64,000 bases of DNA, from contig CP099846.1 in NCBI GenBank assembly GCA_030062745.1, positions 2,542,001-2,606,000 on the forward strand, read 5' to 3'. Source of the DNA: Capitulum mitella (taxonomy: Eukaryota; Arthropoda; Thecostraca; Pollicipedomorpha; Pollicipedidae). The number at the start of each line of letters is the position of its first letter. Within the stretch, counting starts at the first letter, position 1. The notes under the pieces were generated by a model. It had not been told where the DNA came from, made no database searches, and worked only from the letters and a program-made list of their open reading frames with translations. Position numbers and translations under genes: made by a program. Of the stretch, positions 28,101-34,970 are shown piece by piece.

Positions 28101-31100
28101 AGTGTTGCCGGGCGGAGGGTGGATATAGGAGTGTTGCCGGCCGGAGGGTGGATATAGGAGTGTTGCCGGCCGGAGGGCGGATATAGAAGTGTTGCCGGGC
28201 GGAATGGACGAACAGGCGGAAGGGAAGTACTGGTGGGTGAAAGTAAGCTGCCGCGGGCTTACCAGCAGCGCTGACAGCAGGCCACGTCGACTGCGTCCCA
28301 GTCGGGGTTGGCGTTTCAGCCGGCTGAAGTTATTCTGTGCTTCTTGCAGGTTAAAACCGCCAGAAAATGCTACAGGTTATGTTTCGTTAACCGCACAACA
28401 GATGTTTCCGGAGCACAAAAAAAATTGGTTTGCCGTTTACCTTAAATTTATCTCATTGTGATGTTAAAAGCTTAAACAAGTGAACTGTTACGTGAAAGAT
28501 TCTTGCCCGGGCCGGCATCATCCGGCTGAAACCGATGTCAGGCATTGGCTTCTGCGGGCTGCAGCCGACCCTGGTCCCGGTCTGTCCCAACCGTGTTGTC
28601 GCCGCAGATCGGGAAAGGAATGGCGTGTAGTTGCCGTACAGAAGTCCCAAACGAGACTGTTCGATTTCGCAGTGTGACGTTGGCTGTTGCCACAGCTAAG
28701 CCGCCAGCTGGGTAATCGGAAGACGGTAAGCCGGCAGGCCCTGGGCTCGGCTTTAGCGCCTGCCTGTGCACCCCGCCGGCCCGTGACTCGTGGCTCGTGG
28801 GCGTCGGCGTTCCGCTGGCGTGACGTCAGTGCAGTGGTCTGACCGCCGTCCGGGGAGGCAGTGTACCGTGGCGTGGTGTCGGTCTCCGGCGCGCCGGCCT
28901 GCCCCACGCGGGGCGTGCTCAGACCAGGCCCGGGGGCAGCGTCGGAGCTCGCTTCGGAGAACGGCTGTGCTCTCCGGCGCGGAGCCGTGATTGTCGCGTG
29001 AACCCGACGGGGCTGCTCACTACGCTACGGCGTGACCGCCTTTGGACTTTCAGCCGCCGTTCTCGCTGCCCCCAGAACATGTGACGCGTCGCGTGACATA
29101 CACATGCACAGCCGTTCAGGGTGGCGCGATAAGAGTATGTAGGCTCACGCCCACTCAAAATAAACGGCTCGGACCCAGATACGGAGATCGTGCACGTCGC
29201 TGGCAAATGGCCGGGCTGCGTTAAGGCTGTGTCACTGCGACTTGGCCGTGGTGCCAGACCGACCGTCTCTGCCCCTTCTTCCGCGGCTGGGGCCCGTGGG
29301 GTGGAGTCTCGGGCTCCTCCGGCCAGCAGCAGCCGGTCCGTGCAGCGGCGTGGCCTGGTCTCTCCGTGTTAGCGGAACCGGGTTCTGTTCTGACGCTCAT
29401 GGCACGTGCTGGGATCTGATGACAGAGGACCGCCGCACCAGCAGACAGCGGGAGGCAGCCTTTGGTCTCCTCTCTCTACTTTCCCTCCCTCTATTCTCGG
29501 GACCTCTGTTCAGGGTTTGAAGTAACTCGCCCTTTCCCCCTCTCTCTCCCTCTCTCTCCATCGGTTCCTGGGACCTGTGGACTCGGTCTGAGGCGATGCC
29601 AGCGGGCGCCGGCCGCCCTCTGTTCCGCGGCCAGCCGTGGTGAGGGACGAGCCGCCGGCGCTCGGCCGGACGCCGCTGCCGTCGGCGGGCCGGGCCGTCG
29701 GTGAGGACGGCCGTCGTTGGGCCGCGTCGGCGGCCGGGACCGCCCGACGGCCTGCCAACCGGGCGCCGGTCGTTCAGGACACCCGGAGAGGCTTTTTGGA
29801 GTGGTGCAGCACTGGCAGACGGACGGCTTGTCGGTGCCAAGGTTCTGCGCTGCCGGGTTTGGTGTGTGTCGCCTGTTGTGTCGATTCGTGAAGGACTCTT
29901 GGTTCTTGAACTCTGGGCGTGACCGCTCATGCTATCCTGACTTGTACAGACTTAATACACCGGCGCTGAGAAGGCTTGTCTCGGAGTTTATCTCGTGTTT
30001 CTGGAGTCGGTTGAAGGCCATTTCCGGATGTCCCTCCTCGCCGGGTCATGGAAGCCCGTCGAATAGCCGCGAAAAGGTGTGCCTCTGCCGGTCCGTTGCC
30101 CGTCGCGTCTGCCGAGGCCGCGTCGTTGTCACAGGTCTGGCGTCTGCTGCTGCCGGGTGCCCTGTGCGGTGTCCGAACTCGCGAGCTCAGTGCTGCCAGC
30201 CATTGCTCCGCAGGCGTGGGCCGATCGCGGTCTCGCGGTGTTCATACCTGCCGCCATTTTAACGAGCCCGCCACTGTCGTCGTGAACTTCGTCGTTCGTC
30301 GATCGCGCTTCGAACGGCGGTGGCGTGTCGGCGCGAGGAGTGGTGTTCGAAGCATCTTGATATGACTCGCTGCTGATGCAACTTGTTGCATCAGAACTTC
30401 TTGCTGCAGCCAGAACACAAGGAGGTGCGTTGTCGTTCACCGCGTGATAACCAGTTGGAAGAGCGGAAATGGCTTGCGTACGTGACAGATTTGATCGAGG
30501 TACCGCCGTTGCTGATTGGGTTGGCGGGCCTTCCTTCCTGCCGGTCGTCTGTGTTGACGGCCGCCGACCTTGGCCCAGATTGGCCTCAGTGTGATCTCGG
30601 AGGACGGCCGGACGGAGGGGGGACCGTCCCGCCTAGTGACAGGGCCTGGAGCGGGGCAGGGCCGGGCCGCTCGGGTCAACATTGGCCCTGGCTGCTGGCC
30701 GAACTGGTCCACATATCGGACAGCTCTGAGGACTCCTCGCCAGTCAGAACCTTTCTCAGTATTGCGCAAAGCACGCGGCAACGGCATGCGTTGTTGGGTT
30801 GTTCTTGGTCTTGCCCTCGCTGAACGCCGGCGGAACGGAATGCGTCAGACGTTTGTTACCCGGCCAGCCTTCAACGTACGGAGTTTCCTCACCGTCCCCC
30901 TTTCCCCCGGCCGGCGTGCTGGCTCTCACGCTGCTCACGCACGACCGGCTCTCGGGTGCCGGCGTCTGACGAAAGGGGCGGACGGTGTATCACGTGACCC
31001 GTCCGGCCCGCCGCGGCCGGGTCACGTGCCCGCGCGGTCGGGTGTTCGGTGGCGGCCGCCGGCTGACGCCCGGCACGCCGCGACCTCGGGGAGGGGGGGG

Positions 31101-31624
31101 GGCGGTACTGCGCCGGCAAACTGGTTCGGCTCGGGGGCGGGGCCGGGAGCGGGTGATTGTCGCCGGCCGGTGGCAGCGTCAGACGGCGCCGTTTGGTCGC
31201 TGTTGGTATGCCGGCGGACGGTGACGGGTGCCCCGCCTGGCGGGCCGGTCTGGCGGCCGGGTGGCGGCGCCGGACTGGACCGGGGCAGCGGGACGCGTGC
31301 CCTCGCCGGTCCCCGCTGAAGTGAGCGGCCATTCTGGTGTTCTGATTCGGCGAGCGCGGTCGTTTCTCGATCCGTGCCGCGTCCGTAGCGCGAGAAGGGC
31401 GGCGGCCCCAGTTTGGGAAGTTCAACATGAGTCCATGACTTTCCATGGAAAGAAATCGCCACTGAAAGACTCCAGGCACTGCCGGCTTTAAAAACGTTTC
31501 CACTCACGCCCATGCGGCACGACGTATGCACTGTTTTCTGTCGCCACGGTTCAGGGTCTTCCGAGTCCGCCTTAGGTTCAGCGTGGTTGCTGCGGAGGGG
31601 GGGGGAGGGAGGATGGAGTGGCTG

Positions 31625-31657
<33 letters not shown>

Positions 31658-32990
31658 GTCGTCTGCTCGCCACAGCTGGATCGTCAGTCATGCACCCACG
31701 ACTCCGCACGAGGGGTCCGGATGAGTGCTTCGCGAATACGGTCAAAGGGCGGCGCTGGGGAAACAAACAGTGCTGGTAAAAACCACATGTCGTTTGCCTC
31801 CGTGGAAGCAGCCATGCGAAAACAGTTCGTCACTCGTGCTGGTGAACTTCGAAGTAGTAAAGGATGAAGACGATGCAAGTACGTTCATTCGTGTTCATGT
31901 GCATTGAATTGATGTATTGTCGAGGGGCTACATCCGTGGTGAAGTGGAGATTGTTGGATGGCGATTTTCAAGAGACGTCCGACATTGCTAATCGCAACAG
32001 TTTGATGATGGTTATTAACGTTTCAAGTGACAAATGCAGGTCCAATGCAGAGAACTCCGAAACTTGTCACACTGCCGTGTGATGGTAGAACAGCAGGCTC
32101 CGATGTAGGGGCTTTTCCCCTGTCCTGACTAATGTGGGAACAAAGCCGGATAGGTCGGCTGATCGACAAGTAGGGAGTCGGCTTCCCTCCCGTTCGTAAA
32201 TCCTGTATGCTCCCCACAATCACTGCTCACCCTCCGCCAGGTGCACTTTCCATCACGAACACTTGCCCACTCCCCGTCTCAGGTGTATCGGCTGTCTCCA
32301 GCTGCGGTCCTTGCTGCCCGAATATATCGTAGAAAGTAAAGTAAAACCAGATCGTCTTAACGCAACAGGAACGGCCCGTCGCCGAAGCGTCCGGCTTTCC
32401 AGCTCACTGAAGCCGCGCACGCGAGGGTTCTTCGTCACAGTGCCTGGATCGCTGCGTCCGCGGCGTCCGCGCATCGTGCCCGGGCACTGACCCCGGAGGA
32501 CCCTCCGCTGCCGGCCGCCGCCGGCGGGGCAAAGGTCGCGCGTGACGAGACGTCGTGTGTACAAACAGCGCGCCGGCCGCGGCCTCTGACTCAGCGTCCG
32601 ACGATTCGGCGCCGCCGCCGCCGGCCGACGGGCCCGGGTCGGTTCGATCAGCTTTGACGCGCGTGCCAGTTCTCAGTGCTCGTTTATGCTTGTATCGGCT
32701 CCATTTCTGTCTTGCGAGGAGTACGGAGGCGGACCAAAGTTGCCAGATGCGCCGCCGCCGTTGCAGGCGGACTGGATTCGCCTCTGGCGCCGATGAGAGT
32801 GTGGTGACGTTGACGGCAGTGTCATTTTTGCCGTCGCTGTTCTCTGACGCCGCCCGGCCGTTTTCAGATCGTCGAAGGCAGGCGCACAGTCAAGGGCAAG
32901 CTGGAGGTGAAGATGCGCATGCGCAAGCCGGCCGTGACGGACCAGGTGGAGCACATCAAGGAGAAGTGGCTGGTTATCGACAAGCTGTAG
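1111..32990 (+). CDS. lgd: CC2D1 family protein / lethal (2) giant discs (gene span, 16 coding exons)
   Basis: The spliced exons encode about 813 residues if exon 4 is read through its frame break. Order: acidic N-terminus (1-100), four DM14 repeats (about 157-212, 271-332, 386-446, 497-550), a helical linker (551-650), and a C2 domain from about 640 to the end. DM14 signatures include the paired AKKAGD turns and the DELPTPP and EEDIPPPV ends. Family knowledge: Lgd/CC2D1A/B are cytoplasmic proteins that bind ESCRT-III Shrub/CHMP4 through the DM14 repeats and meet endosomal membrane through C2. They keep ESCRT working and prevent ligand-independent Notch activation. Vertebrate CC2D1A was also described as a DNA-binding repressor. 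All neighbouring exon phases match except inside exon 4. The protein stops just after the last C2 strand (VIDKL), so it lacks the C-terminal extension of human paralogs; its length is close to fly Lgd. Confidence 0.95.
1396..1540 (+). CDS. lgd: lgd exon (residues 17-65), acidic N-terminal region
   Basis: Acceptor CCTCAG, donor A/GTGAGT. Encodes YGLMNV then an acidic stretch with the family-like ALEDELAQLLAG, comparable to the leucine/acidic N-terminal motif of CC2D1A/B. Enters in phase 0 and leaves in phase 1. Confidence 0.85.
1738..1838 (+). CDS. lgd: lgd exon (residues 65-98)
   Basis: Encodes KKRRAPDGLDAMVAESMRD followed by an acidic run ending DPDLL, as in CC2D1 proteins. The phase-1 donor of the previous exon requires the acceptor AG at 1736-1737 rather than the nearer TAG at 1723-1724. 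The choice of 1738 is therefore phase-driven. Donor CTG/GTACGG, phase 0. Confidence 0.75.
2251..2500 (+). CDS. lgd: lgd exon (residues about 99-182), Pro/Ala linker and first half of DM14-1, with internal frame break
   Basis: Acceptor GTCTGCAG, then AELAEVTEG, which continues DLL of the previous exon exactly as in the family. The end of the exon reads LLERVEMYR..AKEAGQTSRARR, the first helix pair of DM14-1, in a different frame. The exon is 250 nt, but the entry and exit phases (0 and 2) require a length of 2 mod 3. The Pro/Ala-rich middle (about 2276-2420) is open in more than one frame. Either one base is missing in this GC-rich stretch, or there is a micro-intron (candidate GT at 2266, AG at 2371-2372). 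Confidence 0.7.
3087..3265 (+). CDS. lgd: lgd exon (residues 182-242), second half of DM14-1
   Basis: Reads FGRGLKTLEDML.. and SEEDIPPPV, the diagnostic end of the first DM14 repeat, followed by a Pro-Ala repeat encoded by (CCCCGC)n. Acceptor CGCCAG, donor G/GTGAGC. The one-base entry completes the split Arg codon of the previous exon. Confidence 0.92.
3754..3950 (+). CDS. lgd: lgd exon (residues 242-307), start of DM14-2
   Basis: AEPAEPTEQ linker, then RLAEVQHRMAQYKHAAVLAK and KAGDRGTALQYVR, a clear DM14 helix pair. Acceptor CCGCAG, donor AAG/GTGCGT, exit phase 0. The 55-bp minisatellite starts 20 bp after this donor. Confidence 0.93.
3971..5620 (+). repeat. 30-copy, 55-bp minisatellite in lgd intron 6, one CACGTG per unit
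   Basis: Exactly 1650 bp, that is 30 head-to-tail units of 55 bp with no length change. I see only two variable sites, both C/T, in the segment GCAyAGGGyG. By copy the pair is CC 1, TC 2, TT 3-9, CC 10-11, TT 12-13, CT 14, TT 15-16, CT 17, TC 18, CC 19, TT 20, CC 21-22, TT 23-25, CC 26-27, TT 28, CC 29, TT 30. Every unit carries CAGTCACGTGTG, an E-box. Such homogeneity implies recent expansion or conversion. Confidence 0.98.
5876..6148 (+). CDS. lgd: lgd exon (residues 308-398), end of DM14-2 and start of DM14-3
   Basis: AFEQTLAAMEAGGAVDLSDMP closes DM14-2. A Pro/Gly-rich linker follows, then VMDALQQRLARYK opens DM14-3. Acceptor CGGCAG, donor AAG/GTCAGC, 91 codons in phase 0-0. Confidence 0.92.
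6593..6734 (+). CDS. lgd: lgd exon (residues 399-446), DM14-3
   Basis: QEEDEAKEAGNGSKARRFGR and AGKAVPFDELPTPP are near-canonical DM14 sequence. The acceptor CGTTTCCAG and donor G/GTGAGC fit. Exits in phase 1, completed by GG of the next exon to give PPGFGPIPI, a conserved family string. Confidence 0.95.
7473..7592 (+). CDS. lgd: lgd exon (residues 446-486), Ala/Pro-rich linker
   Basis: Begins GFGPIPIEGG and continues as an Ala/Pro/Glu-rich linker ending RRSVTRQP. Acceptor TCCTGCAG. Two overlapping donors exist at 7591 and 7593. GTGAGT at 7593 gives the phase (1) that the next exon needs. Confidence 0.85.
8246..8281 (+). promoter_or_regulatory. Four CACGTG E-boxes at exact 10-bp spacing (lgd intron 9)
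   Basis: CACGTG occurs at 8246, 8256, 8266 and 8276, separated by CCAC, CCGC and CCAC. The 10-bp pitch puts all four on one face of the helix. The cluster lies 32 bp before the acceptor of the DM14-4 exon. Binding of bHLH-ZIP or bHLH-PAS factors is inference; the array could also be a short tandem duplication with no function. Confidence 0.6.
8313..8506 (+). CDS. lgd: lgd exon (residues 486-550), DM14-4
   Basis: MALLESRRRLFMQAALQAKK, AGDMATAKEYLRSAKGFEP and NGLPVNMDS make a complete fourth DM14, the best conserved of the set. The acceptor CGCCGCCAG at 8312 is chosen by phase over the AG at 8323. Donor TCG/GTGAGG, phase 0. Confidence 0.95.
8990..9115 (+). CDS. lgd: lgd exon (residues 551-592), linker helix
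   Basis: Reads STDFEIVSRDEVKEAGRD then LAKLFEKLEADLIRQAT, matching the helical segment before the conserved cysteine block of CC2D1. Acceptor GCCACAG, donor ACG/GTGGGT, 42 codons in phase 0. Confidence 0.88.
9444..9619 (+). CDS. lgd: lgd exon (residues 593-651), pre-C2 helical block
   Basis: MCQTNRDHFQSLGEVAQANK and FVPKFHYETREFEIVK are strongly lgd-like, with fly-type FHYE..F.IVK leading into the first C2 strand. Acceptor CGTTGCAG, donor AA/GTAGGT, exit phase 2. Confidence 0.95.
11930..12050 (+). CDS. lgd: lgd exon (residues 651-691), C2 domain strands 1-3
   Basis: NELELTIVRGINYNVPNPKD and VDTYVKWEFPWPQ form the first C2 strands, including the PKDVDTYV motif seen in insect Lgd. Acceptor CTCGCAG, donor CAG/GTCCGC. 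Confidence 0.95.
12924..13075 (+). CDS. lgd: lgd exon (residues 692-742), C2 domain middle
   Basis: EAPTYDKTGKVKNTNNPDYD, FMIAIDRGSR and IFRRQSIKCEVWERG give the C2 loop plus the KNTNNPDYD motif of the family. Acceptor CGTCCAG, donor GG/GTAAGT, exit phase 2. Confidence 0.96.
14221..14310 (+). repeat. Interspersed repeat copy A (pairs with 16861-16950)
   Basis: Aligns without gaps to 16861-16950 at a fixed offset of 2640 bp. The core around CCGAGAAAACATGGTTAGAT (here) versus CCGATAAAACATTGTTAGAT is about 80% identical over roughly 58 bp by eye. Same orientation. Probably fragments of one old mobile repeat in introns 14 and 15; no ends were found. Confidence 0.7.
14800..15270 (+). repeat. Three tandem ~153-bp units rich in TGACCT half-sites (lgd intron 14)
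   Basis: The anchor GTCTTTGAATGCATATTT recurs at 14809, 14964 and 15116, spacings of 155 and 152 bp. Each unit ends in a block of TGACCTTTG / TTGACC / TGACCTTGG words (near 14880, 15035 and 15180), equivalent to AGGTCA half-sites on the other strand. Copies are diverged, so the triplication is not recent. Confidence 0.8.
15737..15830 (+). CDS. lgd: lgd exon (residues 742-773), C2 domain
   Basis: GHLFGWTDQLIGTAQVKLED then LQDKCVVHKAYN, the late C2 strands (family pattern T..LIGTAQ.KL..L). Acceptor TACCTGCAG, donor AAC/GTGAGT, phase 0. The partner exon is 17 kb away. Confidence 0.95.
16861..16950 (+). repeat. Interspersed repeat copy B (pairs with 14221-14310)
   Basis: See copy A. Similarity fades after about 16955, where the two flanks diverge, suggesting separate insertions of one family rather than a segmental duplication. 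Confidence 0.7.
18260..18570 (+). repeat. Degenerate T/G/C minisatellite in lgd intron 15
   Basis: Imperfect repetition of GTCCGTGCCCTGGTCTGTGT and shortened variants at irregular 20-50 bp spacing. It gives open frames on several strands, all artefacts of the repeat. Word usage resembles, in reverse complement, the array at 62.27-62.68 kb. Confidence 0.7.
26421..26482 (+). repeat. (TTTA)n microsatellite
   Basis: Mostly uninterrupted TTTA/TTAT units within intron 15 of lgd, with a few substitutions (TTTG, GTA). Confidence 0.9.
27870..28203 (+). repeat. 29-bp minisatellite, 11 full units plus a partial one
   Basis: The unit starts GTGTTGCCGGGCGGAGGGCG and ends GATATAGGA. Starts are every 29 bp from 27870 to 28189. 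Two main forms mix: one with GGAGGGyGGATATA and one with GGATGGTGAATATA (units 2, 4 and 8). Units 10-11 carry GGCCGG. Lies in intron 15 of lgd. Confidence 0.95.
31619..31657 (+). repeat. (GGCT)n microsatellite
   Basis: About nine GGCT units with one GAC interruption at 31628-31630, in lgd intron 15 just after a poly-G run. Confidence 0.9.
32868..32990 (+). CDS. lgd: lgd terminal coding exon (residues 774-813)
   Basis: IVEGRRTVKGKLEVKMRMRK and EHIKEKWLVIDKL, then TAG at 32988-32990. This is the last C2 strand (human form GGRLEV..R.REP and ERWLVID). Acceptor CGTTTTCAG, phase 0. Translation ends immediately after C2. Confidence 0.96.
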   Translation: MVEGRRTVKGKLEVKMRMRKPAVTDQVEHIKEKWLVIDKL

Positions 32991-33785
32991 GATCTGGAAG
33001 GGCAGCTGCTGACGGGAAGGCGTCGTTTCCGCCACGCCCGTCGTGTCCGGGGCTGAACCGCGGCCCGTTGTCGGGAAGCGAAAGCAGACGCCTTGTGTGA
33101 CCGCGCGGCTAGGTGTCGGAGTTCGGAATCATGTACATGGGTGTCGCCGATCGGTGTGCGGCGTATTTTCCGGATCGTGTGGGTCACGCTCCTCGTTGCC
33201 ACGATGAGGTGCCAGGGCAACCGTCGTTCGCTGATGGCTCCCGTGCCGTCTGGCCTTCGGACTGCCCGAGGACCTGGTGACTGCGGTGTCCTGGCCGCGG
33301 CTGTCGAGAAGTGTGGTCCGTGTGACCGACTGTCGGGCCCGGGGCCCTGTCGACACTGACGCCCGATGCAGTCTCGTGGCCGTGCGTCACTTAGTCGTGA
33401 TCCCTGGACGATGTGCAGGTCGGGCAGGACGGGGTCGGTTGACTCGGGAGTGCACTGAGGCGGTTTCCTTCAGTGCCGGGGACCCTTCTGCTCTGGTAGC
33501 TGCCTTCGATGCCGCTGGCGGCCGGCGTGGGCTGAGCTCTCTATAGACGTCCCGTGATCCTGCTGCGTTAAATGGGGAGTGAAGCTCGAGACTGCTTGCT
33601 GCAGCAGTGAAGATGGTGCTGAGTTAGGCTGCTGAGTCTGTGTGCTTTGAACCACTCTAGTGCCACGACGGTGGTACGAGCACATCGCCCGCCACTGCTT
33701 GCTAGGAAATCGTGTACCGGTTCGGGTGCTGTTCCGATGTTTATGCCGATATTATCAATAAACGCACTGAGACAAGTTGTGGGTC
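32991..33785 (+). other. lgd: Probable 3' UTR of lgd
   Basis: Non-coding stretch between the TAG and the first canonical AATAAA downstream (33757). The exact end is inferred from that signal; open frames here are short and have no family match. Confidence 0.5.
33757..33762 (+). terminator. Poly(A) signal AATAAA, likely for lgd
   Basis: First canonical AATAAA after the lgd stop, about 770 bp downstream, followed by GT-containing sequence (GTTGTGGGTCCTGAGTGGTC). Cleavage would be near 33,775-33,785. Confidence 0.5.
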
Positions 33786-34560
33786 CTGAGTGGTCCTGTT
33801 GTTGGGAATTTCACATGGTTGTAACCGGACTGTGACGCGCCTTCGTCCCACGCTCTGGAGCCAGCGCTAACGGAAGAGCGTGGGTGACCGACCACCTGAC
33901 ACCAACTCGGGCGTGAGCTGAACTGTGGGAGGAAACATCACCGCTGCTGACGTCAGTGATTAACCTTGCCGTGGGCAGAGCTGCCAGGTTTGGCCGGCTT
34001 GGTGTTCGGGCGTTGGCCTCCTCGCTCGTATTGTCGGTGTGCACGAGACGGAACGTAACGGTGGTGCCTTTACGTCGACCGATGTGCTGCGCCAGCCAGT
34101 GGAACCCTCCGCCCCCTTCAGGGCAGACGGTTTGACTGACCTTGATTCTGCGCAGCCATGTACGTTACACCCGTCCCGTTCGCCAATATTTACATCTTAA
34201 GATAGCCCGGCGTCTGGCGATGCGGCCGGTCACGTATCCGTCTGACTGCACAAAATGCCGAACAGACCGCGCCTCCGTAACTACGTCAAATTCTGCTGGC
34301 CGGATTCTGGATCGCCGGCTTCTTTTACGTAGTGTTCCAGTCGCTATCGCTAGATTCTTGCACGCCGCATCTCCCGTTTTGAGGTTTGCGACGTCCAAAC
34401 GGTTATGACGTCCTGTTCAGCGAAGAAGCAATTTGTGGAGACGGGGTCAGGCTGCCACTCCCGCGCCGAGTTCGTCTCCCGTCTCCGGAAGACGAGACTT
34501 TACCGCCGGCGCCGACCGTCCTTCAGCGGCTCCACGCAAATCACACAACCGCTGAATTGA
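33786..34560. other. Intergenic spacer between convergent genes
   Basis: Nothing coding is supported. It separates the 3' ends of lgd (+) and the KLF gene (-) by roughly 0.8 kb. Confidence 0.5.
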
Positions 34561-34564
34561 CATT

Positions 34565-34710
34565 GTGTATATTACATCCATTAAAGCTGAATGCACGGCG
34601 CATAAATACAAACAAAATAAATACACGCGTCCACAAGAGCGGTATAAAACGCACCCGGTCGGTGCCTGGATCAGGTACGGTTGTCTCTCCCGCCCGTGCA
34701 CGGGCGGCGC
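34565..34710 (-). other. cbt: Probable 3' UTR of the KLF gene with AU-rich elements
   Basis: On the minus strand this region has two ATTTA pentamers (34618-34622 and 34603-34607) in a T-rich context. Such AU-rich elements are typical of short-lived immediate-early mRNAs, as Klf10 is known to be. No canonical AATAAA was found; AATATA at 34568-34573 followed by GT-rich sequence is the best weak poly(A) candidate. Confidence 0.45.
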
Positions 34711-34970
34711 TCAGACGGCCGTGGCGCTCAGGATGAAGCACGGTCGAACCACCGCACTCTGGCGAACGTCCGGCACACTGACGCTTTTCCGGTCCCTCGC
34801 GTGGCGGCGCATGTGCTTGGTGAGGTGGTCAGAGCGCATGAAGCGGCGCAGGCAGACGTCGCAGGCGAACTTCTTCTCGCCCGTGTGCGTGCGCTTGTGC
34901 CGCGACAGCTCGTCGGAACGGGAGAAGGTGCGGCCACACTCCGGCCACTGGCACGCGAACGGCTTCTCGC
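34711..34970 (-). CDS. cbt: KLF terminal coding exon: fingers 2 and 3 (residues 243-328)
   Basis: [20 protein letters not shown] then [19 protein letters not shown]. Finger 2 is C-x4-C-x12-H-x3-H and finger 3 is C-x2-C-x12-H-x3-H, both intact. The minus-strand acceptor is GCGTTCCAG. The stop TGA is at 34711-34713 after the tail ..FILSATAV. Confidence 0.96.

Larger units (their letters stand above)
15831..32867 (+). other. lgd intron 15, 17,037 bp, repeat-rich
   Basis: Spans from donor GTGAGT to acceptor CCGTTTTCAG. The joined residues CVVHKAYN/IVEGRR have the spacing expected for the family, so no missing exon is needed. Inside are minisatellites (18.26-18.57 and 27.87-28.20 kb), AT and GCT microsatellites, several poly-G/C runs and GC-rich blocks near 16.3, 18.6, 20.1, 21.0, 25.7, 28.8 and 31.1 kb. 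No nested gene could be supported on either strand. Confidence 0.85.

Noticed and set aside
30570..31319. 249-codon open frame on the + strand in lgd intron 15
   Set aside because: GC-rich low-complexity sequence, with overlapping open frames on both strands and no conserved motif or splice context.
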